Source of the DNA: Paraescarpia echinospica
Taxonomy: Eukaryota > Annelida > Polychaeta > Sabellida > Siboglinidae
Direction of reading: 5' to 3'
DNA length: 64,000 nt
Assembly (NCBI GenBank): GCA_020002185.1
Contig: CM034537.1
Span: 8,649,615-8,713,614, forward strand
Shown here: positions 21,207 to 32,437 of the stretch, one piece after another
How the letters are laid out: every line of letters starts with the position of its first letter
How positions within the stretch are numbered: the stretch's first letter is position 1
Notes under the pieces: model-generated
Told to the model about the DNA's origin: nothing
Database searches by the model: none
What the model saw: only the letters and a program-made list of their open reading frames with translations
Made by a program: the position numbers and the translations under genes

Positions 21207-21514
21207 AGATCATTGGACTTGTTTGTGCGACATGGTTGCCCTCAATGTTTCTTAGTTTAAATGGCACAACCAATGTGTTAGCATTTTGTTCGCTGTGTAT
21301 ATCTATATACAGTATATCGCTGTGTTTATATATACAGTACATAATTTCGCATTCACCTGAATGGGGAAGGTGGCTTGATACTCTGACTGGGTGATGTAAC
21401 GTGGTTTGTATACAGCAGGCGTTAGTAGTTAGAGAGGGTTTTTCAGACCTCACCAGGGGGGGCCGGGGCACCCATGGAAAATTCTAAGATGGCGTCTGTC
21501 TCAGGTGTATGTAT

Positions 21515-22930
21515 TTGTGTGTGGGTGTGTGTGTGTCAGCGTTCGAAATAGCACTTGTCCGTTTGGCCGGGACAAGTGATTTTTGGCCCGGACAAGTAAA
21601 ATGACTGTACATGGTTATCCGCTGGACAAGTGAAAATTTACAGTAAATAGTGACGCGTGCAACATTGCAAACTTTTTATTTGAGGAAATTCAAACGTAAA
21701 TGAAGTTATCTAGCAATCGCGCGCGTTTCAATTTTGTTAGTGTGTCGACGTCTTGTTCCGCCGCCAGTGTGTTATACGTCAGTGTTCGACCGCGTTTAGT
21801 GCCTATGTTAAAAGGGTCATCCGCTGAGCGCACCGACCTAGCTCTGTCATATGCGTAGGACAGACTCCGCATCAGCCATCGTTGATCGATGCTGTATTTC
21901 ACAAAAATCGTAAATCGTTCCGTTTGGACGATATACAACTTGCTTCCACTCACGGATCCTATTTGATGAACTTTGGAAATGGTAGACTTTATATCGCTAC
22001 CTGTTATTTGAAGAATTATATAATTGTATCCATTATTACGCCTAATCCACGCGGTCTCGGCAATCAACCGAATTATGCAAGAGGCGCGGCCGGGGACGGG
22101 GTGCCAACCGCCGTTGACATATCGGCTTCCGCCAACTACGGCGGTCTGCGCGCAGCAGCAACGTTACGACGTAACTAAATCTAAAACATTATGTTCCGCC
22201 TGGTAAATGTAATTCGGGCACCGTTAAAACTGTTTTATCGACATTGAAATGGTAATATAACAGTTAGGAAAAATATGCGTTTGGTTGCTGATGATCAGTT
22301 GAATATTATCTTTATTTGTAAAATACATAACTTTGTTAATATTGAAGTCCATAGAGGTTGAACAAAATAATATCAGATTATATAGTTTATTATGATTTTT
22401 GTGACATTTCTTGGCTTTGCATTGGCCATGTTCCTGATGGTTGAGTGGCATCTTCAATTTCAGCAGTGTAATATGTTATATAATATATTAAACATAAACA
22501 GTTTTTGCAACATTATAACAAATAGCAAGGAAAACAATTGTCTCATTCCTATCACCGTAATAATTATTTGTTATTAATAAAAGTGTTCATATCAGCATCA
22601 CTAAAATATTGGTACACATCATGTAACGTGTCTACTTTTAATATTTGTGATGAATAATAATGATAATCGACCGAAAAATAGTTGCAAATATAATTTTGCA
22701 ATTTAAAAATTTGCAGATTAAATCATATTGTGTCTTTGATCACAAATCACTCAGATGTACATGCAACGAAACAGCAGGAACATTGTGTTGTTGTCATAAA
22801 ATAAGTTTTTTCAGAAGCTTCGATTCCCCTTGACAACCACTTGGACAAGTTAAAATTTTGGCGGACAAGTCGATTTCTAAACTTACTTGTCCGGCGGACA
22901 AGTAAATATTCTGGCTTATTTTTATCGCTG
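21515..22930. repeat. GT-flanked segment with ACTTGTCC foldback ends
   Basis: Both ends carry clustered GGACAAGT/ACTTGTCC words: at 21560-21632 on the left and 22843-22904 on the right. GT-rich tracts lie outside on both sides. Aligning the left end with the reversed right end shows CAGCG-x-T-x-x-AAATA followed by ACTTGTCCG. ACTTGTCCGGCGGACAAGT at 22885-22903 is itself a palindrome. A possible minus-strand terminal exon lies within (21690-21895). Confidence 0.5.
21690..21895 (-). CDS. possible terminal exon, unidentified
   Basis: On the minus strand TTTTTGTGAAATACAG (acceptor-like) precedes an open stretch ending RGRTLTYNTLAAEQDVDTLT, KLKRARLLDNFIYV and TGA; AATAAA follows 11 bases after the stop. 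Splice, stop and polyadenylation signal make a last exon plausible, but the protein is not recognisable and upstream exons are not evident. Confidence 0.22.
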
Positions 22931-22931
22931 T

Positions 22932-23019
<88 letters not shown>
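22930..23019 (+). repeat. GT dinucleotide microsatellite
   Basis: Some 90 bases of near-perfect GT, directly bordering the ACTTGTCC segment. Confidence 0.98.
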
Positions 23020-23021
<2 letters not shown>

Positions 23022-24169
23022 GCACGTGACCGGATATAGTGTACCTCCTGGTGGAAGGGAGTGGTGTGAGTACCCATTGAATGCCTATCGTGTATAACGA
23101 GGGAAGGTGAGATATGCAGTAGTAATTAGGGAGTAATTAGGGGTAATGAGGTATTCACTATGATGTATCTATAAGGATATAATCGCAATGAAAGATACTT
23201 TGTGAACATGTATTACTCATAGCATTGTATATCCCAAGGAATTGGAGATTGAAACACAGATGTTGACCCAGTCTGATATCACAGTCGGATGATGTAACTA
23301 CACACCACGTTGCTAGGCGACCCGATAAGAGGCTAAGCCAGGGCAATAGACGGGGACAGATAAGAAAGGACTATGGAACGATATGAAAACAGCTGTGTCG
23401 AGAAGTGTAGAATGAACACGCTTCAAAGTAGGTCATGGAGTATTAGTATTGATATTATTATATAATTGATGATCAAAACAGTGAGGTAACGTACGTCCAG
23501 TCCGATACAGAGCTGATGTTGCTGTTGATGTCATCACTGTCGCTTCCATTGCTGAAACAAATTTGAACGAGAACTGAATAGCTAGCCAGCACAACGTCAT
23601 GTGTGTAATTAAACAAGTACCTTTAAAAAACTATGGTAATAACAGTATCACACGCAGGTAGTTTAACGAAGTGTCTACTGTGTAACAACGGAATTACCCA
23701 CATTAAAGATATGATCGCTATAGATTGTAGTCCGTGCAACATCATCATACCATTAAACACAATAACAACACGTTCCAAAGATGTAGCGCTAAACCATGAT
23801 AATTCCTTAAGTAGCGCTTATTTGCAACCAGTCATAGTAAGCGATAACAAACATGTAGAGAGATGACTATCTCTGTTGAAAATGTAATACTCAAATCATT
23901 GCATAACCGGATGCTTCACGTCGCCAACATTGTTCTCGGAGTTCGGCCCAAGGGATCGGAGAAGTCATCATATATACAGTATTATTATTATTATGCACAC
24001 ACATTGCATACAGGAAAGTTGCAAAGTACAAGTCATATCGGCAAGGAGTCTCGTGACGCATGAGAGATGTGCCTTATCGGGAAAAAGACAACAAGTAGCG
24101 AGTGCATAATGGTGTCACATGCTGCGGCGCCCAAGCAGCGAGAAGATAACAACTGTGTGAGCGTGCCTT
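23020..24169. other. spacer upstream of a NADAR-like exon
   Basis: No domain recognised. GTAATTAGGG words repeat near 23130-23150. Two adjoining frames at 23633-23866 and 23863-24063 overlap but show no known motif. Confidence 0.3.
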
Positions 24170-24378
24170 ATGAGAAACAGCCGTCAATTAGTGAGGACAT
24201 ATCCCCGTCACATGCAACGACGTCCAGTACAATTTAGGGGAGCTGGACATTACCTGTCAAACTTCTTTCCGTGTAATATCTACATATGGGTCGAACACTT
24301 ATGTTGCGCGGAAGCTGCGTACCAGTACAAGAAGGCCAGGTATTTTGACGATATAATCACAGCGAGAAAGATCCATAG
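24170..24378 (+). CDS. NADAR (YbiA-like) domain exon, partial
   Basis: An open frame ending at AG|GTAATT (24378) encodes VQFRGAGHYLSNFFPC, then AEAAYQYKKARYFDD and ARKIHR. F-x-G...L-S-N-F-x-P, then E-x-A-Y-Q-x-x-K-A and A-x-x-I fits the start of the NADAR/YbiA fold, a family of N-glycosidases acting on ADP-ribose or riboflavin intermediates that also occurs in invertebrate retroelement-linked proteins. The usual E-H-A-Y-Q reads AEAAYQ. Only the first half of the domain is present. A serine-rich frame just upstream (SISEDISPSHATTSST) is in another phase, suggesting a frameshift. The next exon is not found. Confidence 0.5.
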
Positions 24379-25279
24379 GTAATTAGGGGTAAGTCCAGAG
24401 TGTTAGACAGCTAAAGTTTTACAAAGTTACCTAAGTAATGTATTAAAGTGACAAGAATTTACGACTTTCACGCATTCATACACTAAACATTCACTACACT
24501 GGCAAGAATTTGCGACTCATGGATGTATCTACAACTGAAGGTGAGGCATCTTTGCACGTTTCTATATAGCACAATGACTCCACTGTCGGATGTGTGGGTG
24601 GAGAGGGGTGTGGCTAGGTGTGACCTAACTATATACGGTTGCGTGTGTGTGACACGTCGTTAGACTCGTAATAAGGATATATGGAAGCGTGTGGACGGAA
24701 GCAACAAGGACTGTGACTACTGTTGAACCAGTGACTATACACGGTTGGGTAACATACTCAGGTAGGCGTGTGAACTCAGAGAGATGTATAGTGCATGCGT
24801 GCGCGGGTGTCTGAAGTACCTGCGTGTGAACTAGGATAGTGTATGCGTGTGTGTGCCTGAATACACCGCAAAGTCACTCTTCGACACACAATTAAGAACA
24901 CAATAGTTTTATTCTCTGACAATTACAACTTGCAATGTCTCATCATCGGTGCCTGTATCATAACGCAGCAGCTAGTATATAGGAATATATGATAATAATC
25001 AAATATAATCATGTTGCAATGTCACACCATAAACACCACCACCTGTATCACACGCAGCAGTGGGTAGTATATAGGACAATAATCAACTGGCGATGTCTCA
25101 TCACTTGCATATATACTAATAACACTGTCACAAAATCGAGTGTAAGTATTAATAAATTGGCGGTACCCGATTTGACATATCAAGTTATAGGTTCAGGTGC
25201 ACTAGGATTCGGAGTGAACGAGAGACATAACGTGACATCAGATATGTATGTACGAGAAGCCAACTGGCGTTCCCATTTA
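24379..25279. other. no gene recognised
   Basis: Spacer with GTGTGCG-rich patches (24640-24860). A 115-codon frame at 24989 shows no known domain. Confidence 0.35.
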
Positions 25280-25722
25280 ATACAACATAAACATATGCGG
25301 TTCAGTGAAAGTTGGCCAACCGCTACTTTGCTATGACATTATATTTATAACACCATACATTGTACTCGACGAGTATGCATCCAAATACGAAATTACGTGG
25401 GAGACAATTTAAACAGCTGGTCACTTACATGAAGAAGGGTATACACCGTTGCAAAGTCTATGAACTGTAACCAATGAATGTCTCGTGATGTGCGAATGTC
25501 AACGTTCGCATCGGTCGCGTTCGGCGAGATGTCAGGACGAAGTCGAAAATCGCTCGGCGTTCGGCGAACGAATTCACGTAGATGAAAGCAGGCGACTCGG
25601 GCGATCAAGTAGACGTTAAATTTGCCTTGTCGATCCCACGCGAAACACCAGGCAACAACACGGAAACGATGTCACGACGTCGGCGATGTCGAGAAGGTCT
25701 GTCACGGAGTCTGTTACGACAG
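25280..25722 (-). repeat. dispersed repeat, copy 2 of an inverted pair
   Basis: Reverse-complement partner of 6293-6695 (see there), about 40 bases longer because of an extra CGCTCGG/CGTTCGG-containing stretch at 25529-25565 that itself looks like a partial internal duplication. Confidence 0.75.
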
Positions 25723-27040
25723 CTAGCATTCGAAGATCACGTCAAACGGAACTGCAGTCGGTTATCGCTCAGACTTCTTCAACGCGTGAGAAGTGCAGAG
25801 TCTCACAACTAATCAGTACTGTTGAAATCGTAGAAGTATTTATTACAGGCGTTGGGTGGACACACGTTTCAGCCCGATTCCTGGAGACGAGTGTGCAACA
25901 CTTCCTTCTGCTCAAATGTTCGTCTGGCCTCGAATGGCCGTCCTGCCCTTATATAGCTTGAAGGCCGGAAGTTAGTCTGACCAATTACAACACTTAATAC
26001 AAATTAAAGTCGCTTCAAAAACCGGCTCCCGAAACCACTCACACTTCGAAGCAATCCATTCAACTTGCTGAGTTTAAAATAGATTTTGCGAGCTAAACGT
26101 TTAGCTATATAAGTGCTCATTCAATCTTTAACTTACGTGAATTACTTACATAATTAATAACACTGGATTCCCTGTATCGAGCCGGATACTACAATATTCA
26201 TCGTACATTCCAACTCTCATGAAATAATCCATAATTTTAATAAAACACGCACTCTATTCATAAGCTAGGTGTAACCCTAGTGTTTTTCACACCTACATTT
26301 CTGTAAACAACTTTTATAAGTTCATAATATAATCTTCTTATAACCACAACATAAGTAATTTGCAAGGTCACCATATTACTAGTCATGTTAAATAATTTCT
26401 ACTGGTACCAAATTTGGTATACCTAACCGTAGAATTAGTGGTGTACGCTACAAATGAAATTAAATAAATCTGACTCGTCGGCAGTTAAAACGTTATACGC
26501 CTTAATCGCCAGAGGGCACCAGCGTATACCTCCGCGACAATACATACCAGAGATGGCAGCACCATCCCATCAACCATACTTTGTATACAAAACCACTGTT
26601 CTAAAGCCTGATTAAATTCTATACAAACCACTTTTGACAAACACATTTATACTAATTAAGTGTAGGTCCTACTACTGCTTACTACCTGTGAGACAGTTCG
26701 GGACGCCTCTAAAACTTTAAACCGGATTAAACCGGTCAGAACCGGTTCAATCAGGTTCTGAAGGATTCTAACAGATTCTATCGGTTTTTAATAATTGAGA
26801 CAATTACCCGTAAATACCTTTCATTACCCATAATTACACCTTAATAGGAGGCGCCCATTACCCGTCCTTCAGCCTGCCCGTACGGTCAGGGGACGCTACT
26901 CCTACATTAAAATATGGTGTTGTGTTTCATTTACATAAAATAGTTCGTTTTTTCATACTGTATACGTCAATAAGACGCTGATGACCTCTTCACCCCCCCT
27001 CCTATAATAAACCAAACACCAACCCGCCCGTCAGCCCAAA
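25723..27040. other. no gene recognised
   Basis: Spacer. AACCGG-type words cluster at 26716-26795 and ATTACCC words at 26803-26860. No ORF of interest. Confidence 0.35.
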
Positions 27041-27152
27041 TTATCCAAACAAATATAATGTAATGGATATCTAATTTATTAATTATAAATATATTGTACA
27101 GTAATATATTGTAATTATATATGTGAAAACAGATTGTGATCTGTCTGGATAA
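27041..27152. repeat. 112-bp terminal segment, inverted relative to copy B
   Basis: It begins TTATCCAAACAAA and ends GTCTGGATAA, so its ends are short inverted repeats (TTATCCARAC). Its reverse complement matches 42800-42910 at about 95 percent, while the sequence to its right is collinear in both copies. Confidence 0.8.
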
Positions 27153-27321
27153 ATACAATTTAGAAACATCGTTGTATATAATTACCATATTTTCATTTTT
27201 GTGGCGAATAAATAATTACTACAAAATAAAAATTATTTACAAACAGTGCATCATAGTATACTAAATGATTTGGTTTATATTACTTCGTGAAAACATAAAA
27301 AAGGGTAAAGAAAATCAATAG

Positions 27322-27412
27322 TCTGTCAGGATTGAACCGGCGTCGCCCGATTGTAAAACAGATGCCAAGGAACCAACGCGTTTACCAACTGAGCTATCAC
27401 GGCCGACAGAAA
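27322..27412 (-). ncRNA. tRNA-derived SINE head with A and B boxes
   Basis: On the minus strand it starts GGCCGTGATAGCTCAGTTGG (A box TAGCTCAGTTGG) and ends with the B box GGTTCAATCC after CGGGCGACGCC. The middle is too long for a normal anticodon arm and no good acceptor stem forms, so it is a tRNA-derived Pol III promoter of a SINE-like repeat, not a tRNA gene. Confidence 0.65.
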
Positions 27413-28019
27413 TTCGCTGACTGATTTCAGTTGTTATGATAAATTGTACAATTCCTCCTTCATAGATCGATATTCTAGTGATATTATGAGATTTTACACG
27501 TTACTTTGAGTAGCTGGATACGATATATGTTTGCTATGTATGTATATTGGTGTACGTTATCTCCCGTTGGTTGCATTCGATATAATTATTCTGAAAACGA
27601 GCCCAGGGCCAAGCTCGGCGAAACCTAGTCGACTTGTAGGCTCATTCGCATTCATTGTTTTGAATAAAATTGAATTCATGTGGAACCGTAAGATAACCTC
27701 TATGATGACTAGTGTTTGTATTACATCGGATTATTGCATAACAACTTATTCTGACGCTCGTTTCGACCCCAACATTATCCATGTAAACATGCTCTGAATG
27801 CATAGAAAGGGTCGGCCTGCTGCGAGTGTGAGTCATGTGTGACATTAAGATACCACGTGATCGCCTAGCTCATAAAAAAAAATTATTTTCCGCGGGAATC
27901 GCTACACAGACGGGTTTAAAATCGAATTTATGCTACAAATGTATTTTTCTGTATTTTTTAAATGTTCTCGAATATTACAGGCAATATTAAACTTTCTGTA
28001 CACTTGGAAAACGGATTTT

Positions 28020-28085
28020 AGCAAATGCCTTGTTTTTATTTCCTTTAAGGAAAATCCGTAATTGTAGGCAGCCTTACTCTGGGAC
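28020..28085. repeat. isolated hAT-like terminus
   Basis: Reversed, this reads AAGGCTGCCTACAATTACGGATTTTCC, nearly the same as the right terminus of the element at 28320-29451. No partner end was found on its left. Confidence 0.45.
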
Positions 28086-28185
28086 ACTGTCTAGCCCATT
28101 ACACGGTTACACCCATTACACAAATCTGGGGAATAGTCTGGCTGTCGTCTTCCAGTCACCTCCTGGTGTGATTAATCACTCAGCA

Positions 28186-28236
28186 TATCAGACTCCCCAC
28201 TCCCCCTAATTTTGAGGAGGAGTGGGGAGTCTGATA
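28186..28236. repeat. 18-bp perfect hairpin
   Basis: TATCAGACTCCCCACTCC at 28186-28203 and its exact reverse complement at 28219-28236 enclose a 15-base loop. No poly-T run follows; it could be the core of a small foldback element or a chance cruciform. Confidence 0.75.
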
Positions 28237-28319
28237 GGCTGGCTTAACAGTTCAGGATGTAATATGATATATCAACATGTACAACCCATGCCTAATACAT
28301 ACATTCAATGTCATAATGC

Positions 28320-29451
28320 CAGGGCTGCCTACCTGTCAAAAACAATTTCCGTAATGACCCACACCCCCGACGAACCCTTCCTCCGTTGCATCCCGCCCTG
28401 CTTCCCGGGCCGCAAGGTTGCCAATCAAACCGTTCTCTGAAGTAGATACAGTGACAAGCCCAGCCTGTTCACAGTGCATGGGAATCCAGGAAGTTACTAA
28501 TTTAACCATCACAAGTAGATATACTTGGTTTCAACATAATTATTATGTTGCTACACTGTTACTCCTGTCGGCAGTTGAGATCACCGGTTAGCACTTCAAA
28601 GCAATGCTTGTTTCACAACATCCAATAAGTTACATTGTGTTAATTACAGCTGTCAAAGTGCATGCATGGCCAGACATGCCCAAGTGTTTACGTCTGTAGA
28701 GCATCACCGTGGGAAAGACAGGGCCAATGAATAGCCAATAATCATCCAACGAGCTTCTAAATTTACAACACACAACAGGAAACATTATAATTATTACAAA
28801 CAGTCATTAACAAAGTTAAATTGTTGTATTGAAATAAAACCTTTGAATAAAAATAATGATACAGTTTTATATTGCAATAATTATAATACTCATTTTATAT
28901 TCTTCTTAGACATTTTATAATTATATTCATAACTTTCAGAAAACCATAACTATTTAGTGTAATTTAATGGTTCTATCTTAATTTATTTATTTCGTTATAT
29001 AATTCTACACCTGTAAATTGTATTAATGTCTAGACGCGCATTAATAACACAGATATTTTTTGCCGTTGTAATTGCTGTTGACTGACAGATGCAGACATGA
29101 TAATATGCCCACGTCCCATGTGCCATAGTAGTCATCAGCTGGCTGGTGGCAGTCAAAGTTGTAACATTGTACACAGGCACAGCATTGGATGACGTCACCG
29201 TAGACTTTGTAGAACTTGTAGTAGACTAAATATTTGTTGATAAATTGTAACAAATAAAAATATGACAGTTTCTTCAGGGCATCTCGAGCAGCATTATTTA
29301 TAGATTTAAGCAATTATTTAATGTGTATCATTTTTTGTAGTCGGATATTTGTATTCCCGTAATATGGCGGCTGTTTCCGTAATACCGTAATCTGAGGTGA
29401 ATTTCCGTAATGATTACGGAAAATCCGCAATAGTAGGCAGCCCTGTGATGC
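28320..29451. mobile_element. hAT-like TIR element, non-autonomous
   Basis: CAGGGCTGCCTAC at 28320 and GTAGGCAGCCCTG at 29439-29451 are perfect inverted termini. CAATTTCCGTAAT just inside the left end has a counterpart TTTTCCGTAATCATTACGG reading inward from the right. CAGGG starts are typical of hAT transposons. The flanks (ATAATGC left, TGATGC right) are only partly alike, so the 8-bp duplication is unproven. No transposase frame is present. Confidence 0.6.
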
Positions 29452-30785
29452 AATTACTAGCATGCACTAGATTTAACGAATCTAAACACGATTAAAACAG
29501 GTGATTTTCTATGGCTATGCCATTCAAACAACTACTGTCTCAGAAACCTCATTAATCCTTCTCTACACCATCTGGTCAGACATTGCTCCTGAGGTCATCA
29601 TCTCCAACTTCAAATTGTCCTAGTTATCAGTAACCAAAGTCACTACTAAATAACTATAGTCAAACATGTAAATCAGTTTACATCTAAGGATGTACAATTC
29701 TCTTTCCCACATCATGGCACAATTATTAATTGAAAGTATTCCTTTGTAATGTATAACATATAGGTTGAAACTTACCCAAACAGCATGTGTTGTTACTGTA
29801 ACATTAAACGTTGGCACACTGAATGTGGCAGTTGGTAACAGTTATTCCCCCCGCTGACCACACGTGACCACTGTGCCTTGAGTAAAATTTAGATTTAAAC
29901 AATTCAATAATTAGTAATAATGCGAACAACCCGTAAAGTAAGTATAACCAGCTATATAAAAGAAATAAGTAGAATAATAAATTATTAATTAAATATATTC
30001 TCCAAGATTTGTTAAGTTACCCTGAGTGCTGCCATGTGGTGCTGCCAACTACTATACGACTACTATATTAGAATTGATTTTAATAAGATTTAACAAGATT
30101 GCCACCCAGAGAATTAACTCTAGGTGGCAGATTACGTCAGTGCCAGCCAGCAGTACCCCCTGGCTGATCGCTTTGCGAAATTCTGAATTTAAGCTCAGCC
30201 TATGAAATCGCTTACTAGATCAGTGGATCTCGGCAGGTCGGGTGGTCATAATAAAACTAATTTCAACGAACCATGGTTCGTGTTACATGCAATGTTTATG
30301 GGCGAACGGGTCATTATATATTGGGATTCCCAGAAGTCGTTTATCCGTCTTCAAATTGGGGCGGGTATTTGTGCTGTTCTCACGGGTGATGCAGTCGCGA
30401 CTGGCGAAGTCAATTACTAGTTTGACTCAGCTAACTTCCGCACTTCGCGTAGAGGATCAGCCAGGGCTAGTTTTGCATGGCAAACAGCCCTGACTTGCGA
30501 GGATGAGTGGCTTGTCCCATCAGGGCACTGTTATTTCAGGCCTCTGTCTGGCAGCACTTATAGGGTTAGAATTTTAAGAAGTCCTTAAATCAAACTCAGT
30601 CTAAGATGGAGTGAGATAGCTCCTACCTGGTGCAAGGATTAATGGATAATTGGATTAACGGTTTTCAACTTCTACGGGTGATTGCAATTGTACCAGCATT
30701 TCCAACACAAATACCACCCGCATGCACGCACGCACGCACGCACACACACACGCACACATTGGTCTAACGTTGGCCCAACATAAAT
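29452..30785. other. no gene recognised; one hairpin
   Basis: Spacer. TGCCACC at 30100 and GGTGGCA at 30129 close an interrupted hairpin (30100-30129, inner CAGAG/CTCT pairs). CA-rich CGCACGCACG runs at 30722-30755 precede the Gypsy insertion site. Confidence 0.4.
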
Positions 30786-30791
30786 ACCACA

Positions 30792-30942
30792 TGTAACATC
30801 CTGGACTATAATGTCATATTATCGAACTTTATAATATTGTTGGGCTGATTCTTTCCTGCGACACGGTCACGGATAAATGAGTTACGTTTATGATCAGTCG
30901 ATCACGAGTCTTCTTGTTTTGTCATTACGTGCAATTGTTTCA
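30792..30942 (+). repeat. 5' LTR
   Basis: Begins TGTAACATCC and ends GCAATTGTTTCA (TG..CA termini), identical to 37501-37651. It is short for a Gypsy LTR but similar to other short-LTR invertebrate elements. Confidence 0.95.
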
Positions 30943-30960
30943 TGGAGCAGCGGTTCGAAA
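30943..30960 (+). other. primer-binding site
   Basis: TGGAGCAGCGGTTCGAAA starts immediately after the LTR. TGG complements the tRNA CCA end and GGTTCGAA the T-arm, so a tRNA 3' end is the likely primer; which tRNA cannot be decided here. Confidence 0.75.
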
Positions 30961-31523
30961 CGAATTAACGAAGAAACCACACAACGTAAGGACATTGCTG
31001 GCCCACTACCTAACGAATTGGCAGTACTTTGATGTGTTTATCGCACCACCAACGTGGCAACAATAGTGAAGCCGAACTACTTTCGCGTACATCACTGGGC
31101 CCACGAACGTTTACGTTGACAAGCGCGTGTGAATACATACGAAGCCATTCAAGTGAAGCGGCGCATCTACTAGAAAATCCGTGAAGACATCAACGAATCG
31201 ACTCAACAACGCCCCTTAGCCGTTGAAAACCTACGCGAGGCACGAACCTACGACCGTACGACGACGTACGCAGCGCGGCAGCGACGACGGAACAAGACGT
31301 CGGCGATTTTATCAGCTCGAGTGACCCAACTCTAGTGTCATCTAATTCGCCAGACGGCGGCACGTGTACTGCGAGTGTCATCGCGGCACGCTCGTATGAA
31401 CTCATCCGCTAGGGTGTAGCACTGTACCTCGTGCTAGCCGCAAGTTGTTGCGTGTCTGAATTGAGTGACTGTCAATAAAAAGATTGAATGTCGTCATACT
31501 AGCCAACACACTACACAACGTAA

Positions 31524-32437
31524 TTGTCTGATCACCCAAGGATGGACTGGACTAGTGCAGACGTGCCAGGAACATTTAGGCTGTTTAAGCAGAAATGCCA
31601 AATCTACTTCACCGTAAAGGGCACCAAGAAAGAAATGATGGTGAACCACATACTATACTATACGCGGGAGATGATGGCATTAAAATGTACAATTCCTGGG
31701 CACTAACAGACACTGAGAAAAACGACCCAGACGTAGTGTGGGGGAAATTCCAGGATCGTATTGAACCAAAAGTCAACTTTCGCCTACAGAAGTTCTACCT
31801 GCAGAAGTACAACCAGGCGGCCGGAGAGTCCATTGATGATTACGTCACGCGATGTACGCTACAGGCTCAGAAGTGCAGATTCAGCCCGGCAGAGGCCGAC
31901 GAACGGTTGATTGAACAGTTGATTATTGGAACTAAGATACCTGAAGTACAGAAACAACTATTAGCCCATGACGAAACGCTAACACTGGAAAAGGCAGTCA
32001 ACATAGGCCAAACAACTGAGGCTTCGATTAATCACATGACTCAGTTGCAGGGAGTGCAAGATAACACCGCCGTGCACTATGTGAACAGAGCTAATAGTAA
32101 TTCTGCTAGACGCAGCGACGGCTGTGGATACTGTGGACGGTCTCATCAAAAAGGGGACCAATGCCCCGCCTTCGGTTCTACGTGCAGGAAGTGCAGTGGC
32201 AGAAACCACTGGGAGTCAGTATGCAGGAAACCGTCATCAGGGGGCCAAGGAGGACGTCACGGCCGATCCAAGTCACGTAACACGCGTCCACGACGTCACT
32301 ATGACGGCCCATCCCGCGGACGACGTGGCAGACGCGGCAGGCGCGACACGCCAGTCCATGCAGTAGGCTTAGAGCGCGAGCCACGCGATGAAGCAGCTGA
32401 CCAGTTCGAACACCTCAGTTTCGATGACGACACTTAA
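31524..32437 (+). pseudogene. Gypsy gag with a two-base frameshift
   Basis: Structural nucleocapsid protein of the retrotransposon particle. It starts at ATG 31524 (MSDHPRMDWTSADVPGTF) and continues after a frame change near 31655-31664 caused by two extra bases. Then come FQDRIEPKVNFRLQKFYLQ, GESIDDYVTRCTLQAQKC and a zinc-knuckle pair (CGYCGRSHQKGDQC, CRKCSGRNHWESVC), ending in an Arg/Gly-rich tail. The knuckles are CCHC, with normal spacing in the second. The 3' end overlaps the pol frame by 50 bases, which implies a programmed shift (the pol frame is +1 relative to gag). Confidence 0.85.

Larger units (their letters stand above)
27041..27845 (-). repeat. long repeat with tRNA-like head, copy A
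   Basis: Bases 27153-27845 align in the same orientation with 42911-43460, with about 115 extra bases here (27202-27320). The first 112 bases (27041-27152) match 42800-42910 only in reverse complement. The block contains a tRNA-like sequence on the minus strand (27322-27412). The part right of the tRNA-like head (CTCCCGTTGGTTGCATTCGA, GACTTGTAGG, CGCTCGTTTCGACCC) is also shared, so this is more than a simple SINE. Confidence 0.8.

Noticed and set aside
27322..27412. Functional tRNA gene
   Set aside because: A and B boxes are present, but the anticodon region is too long and no acceptor stem pairs; it recurs within a larger repeat.
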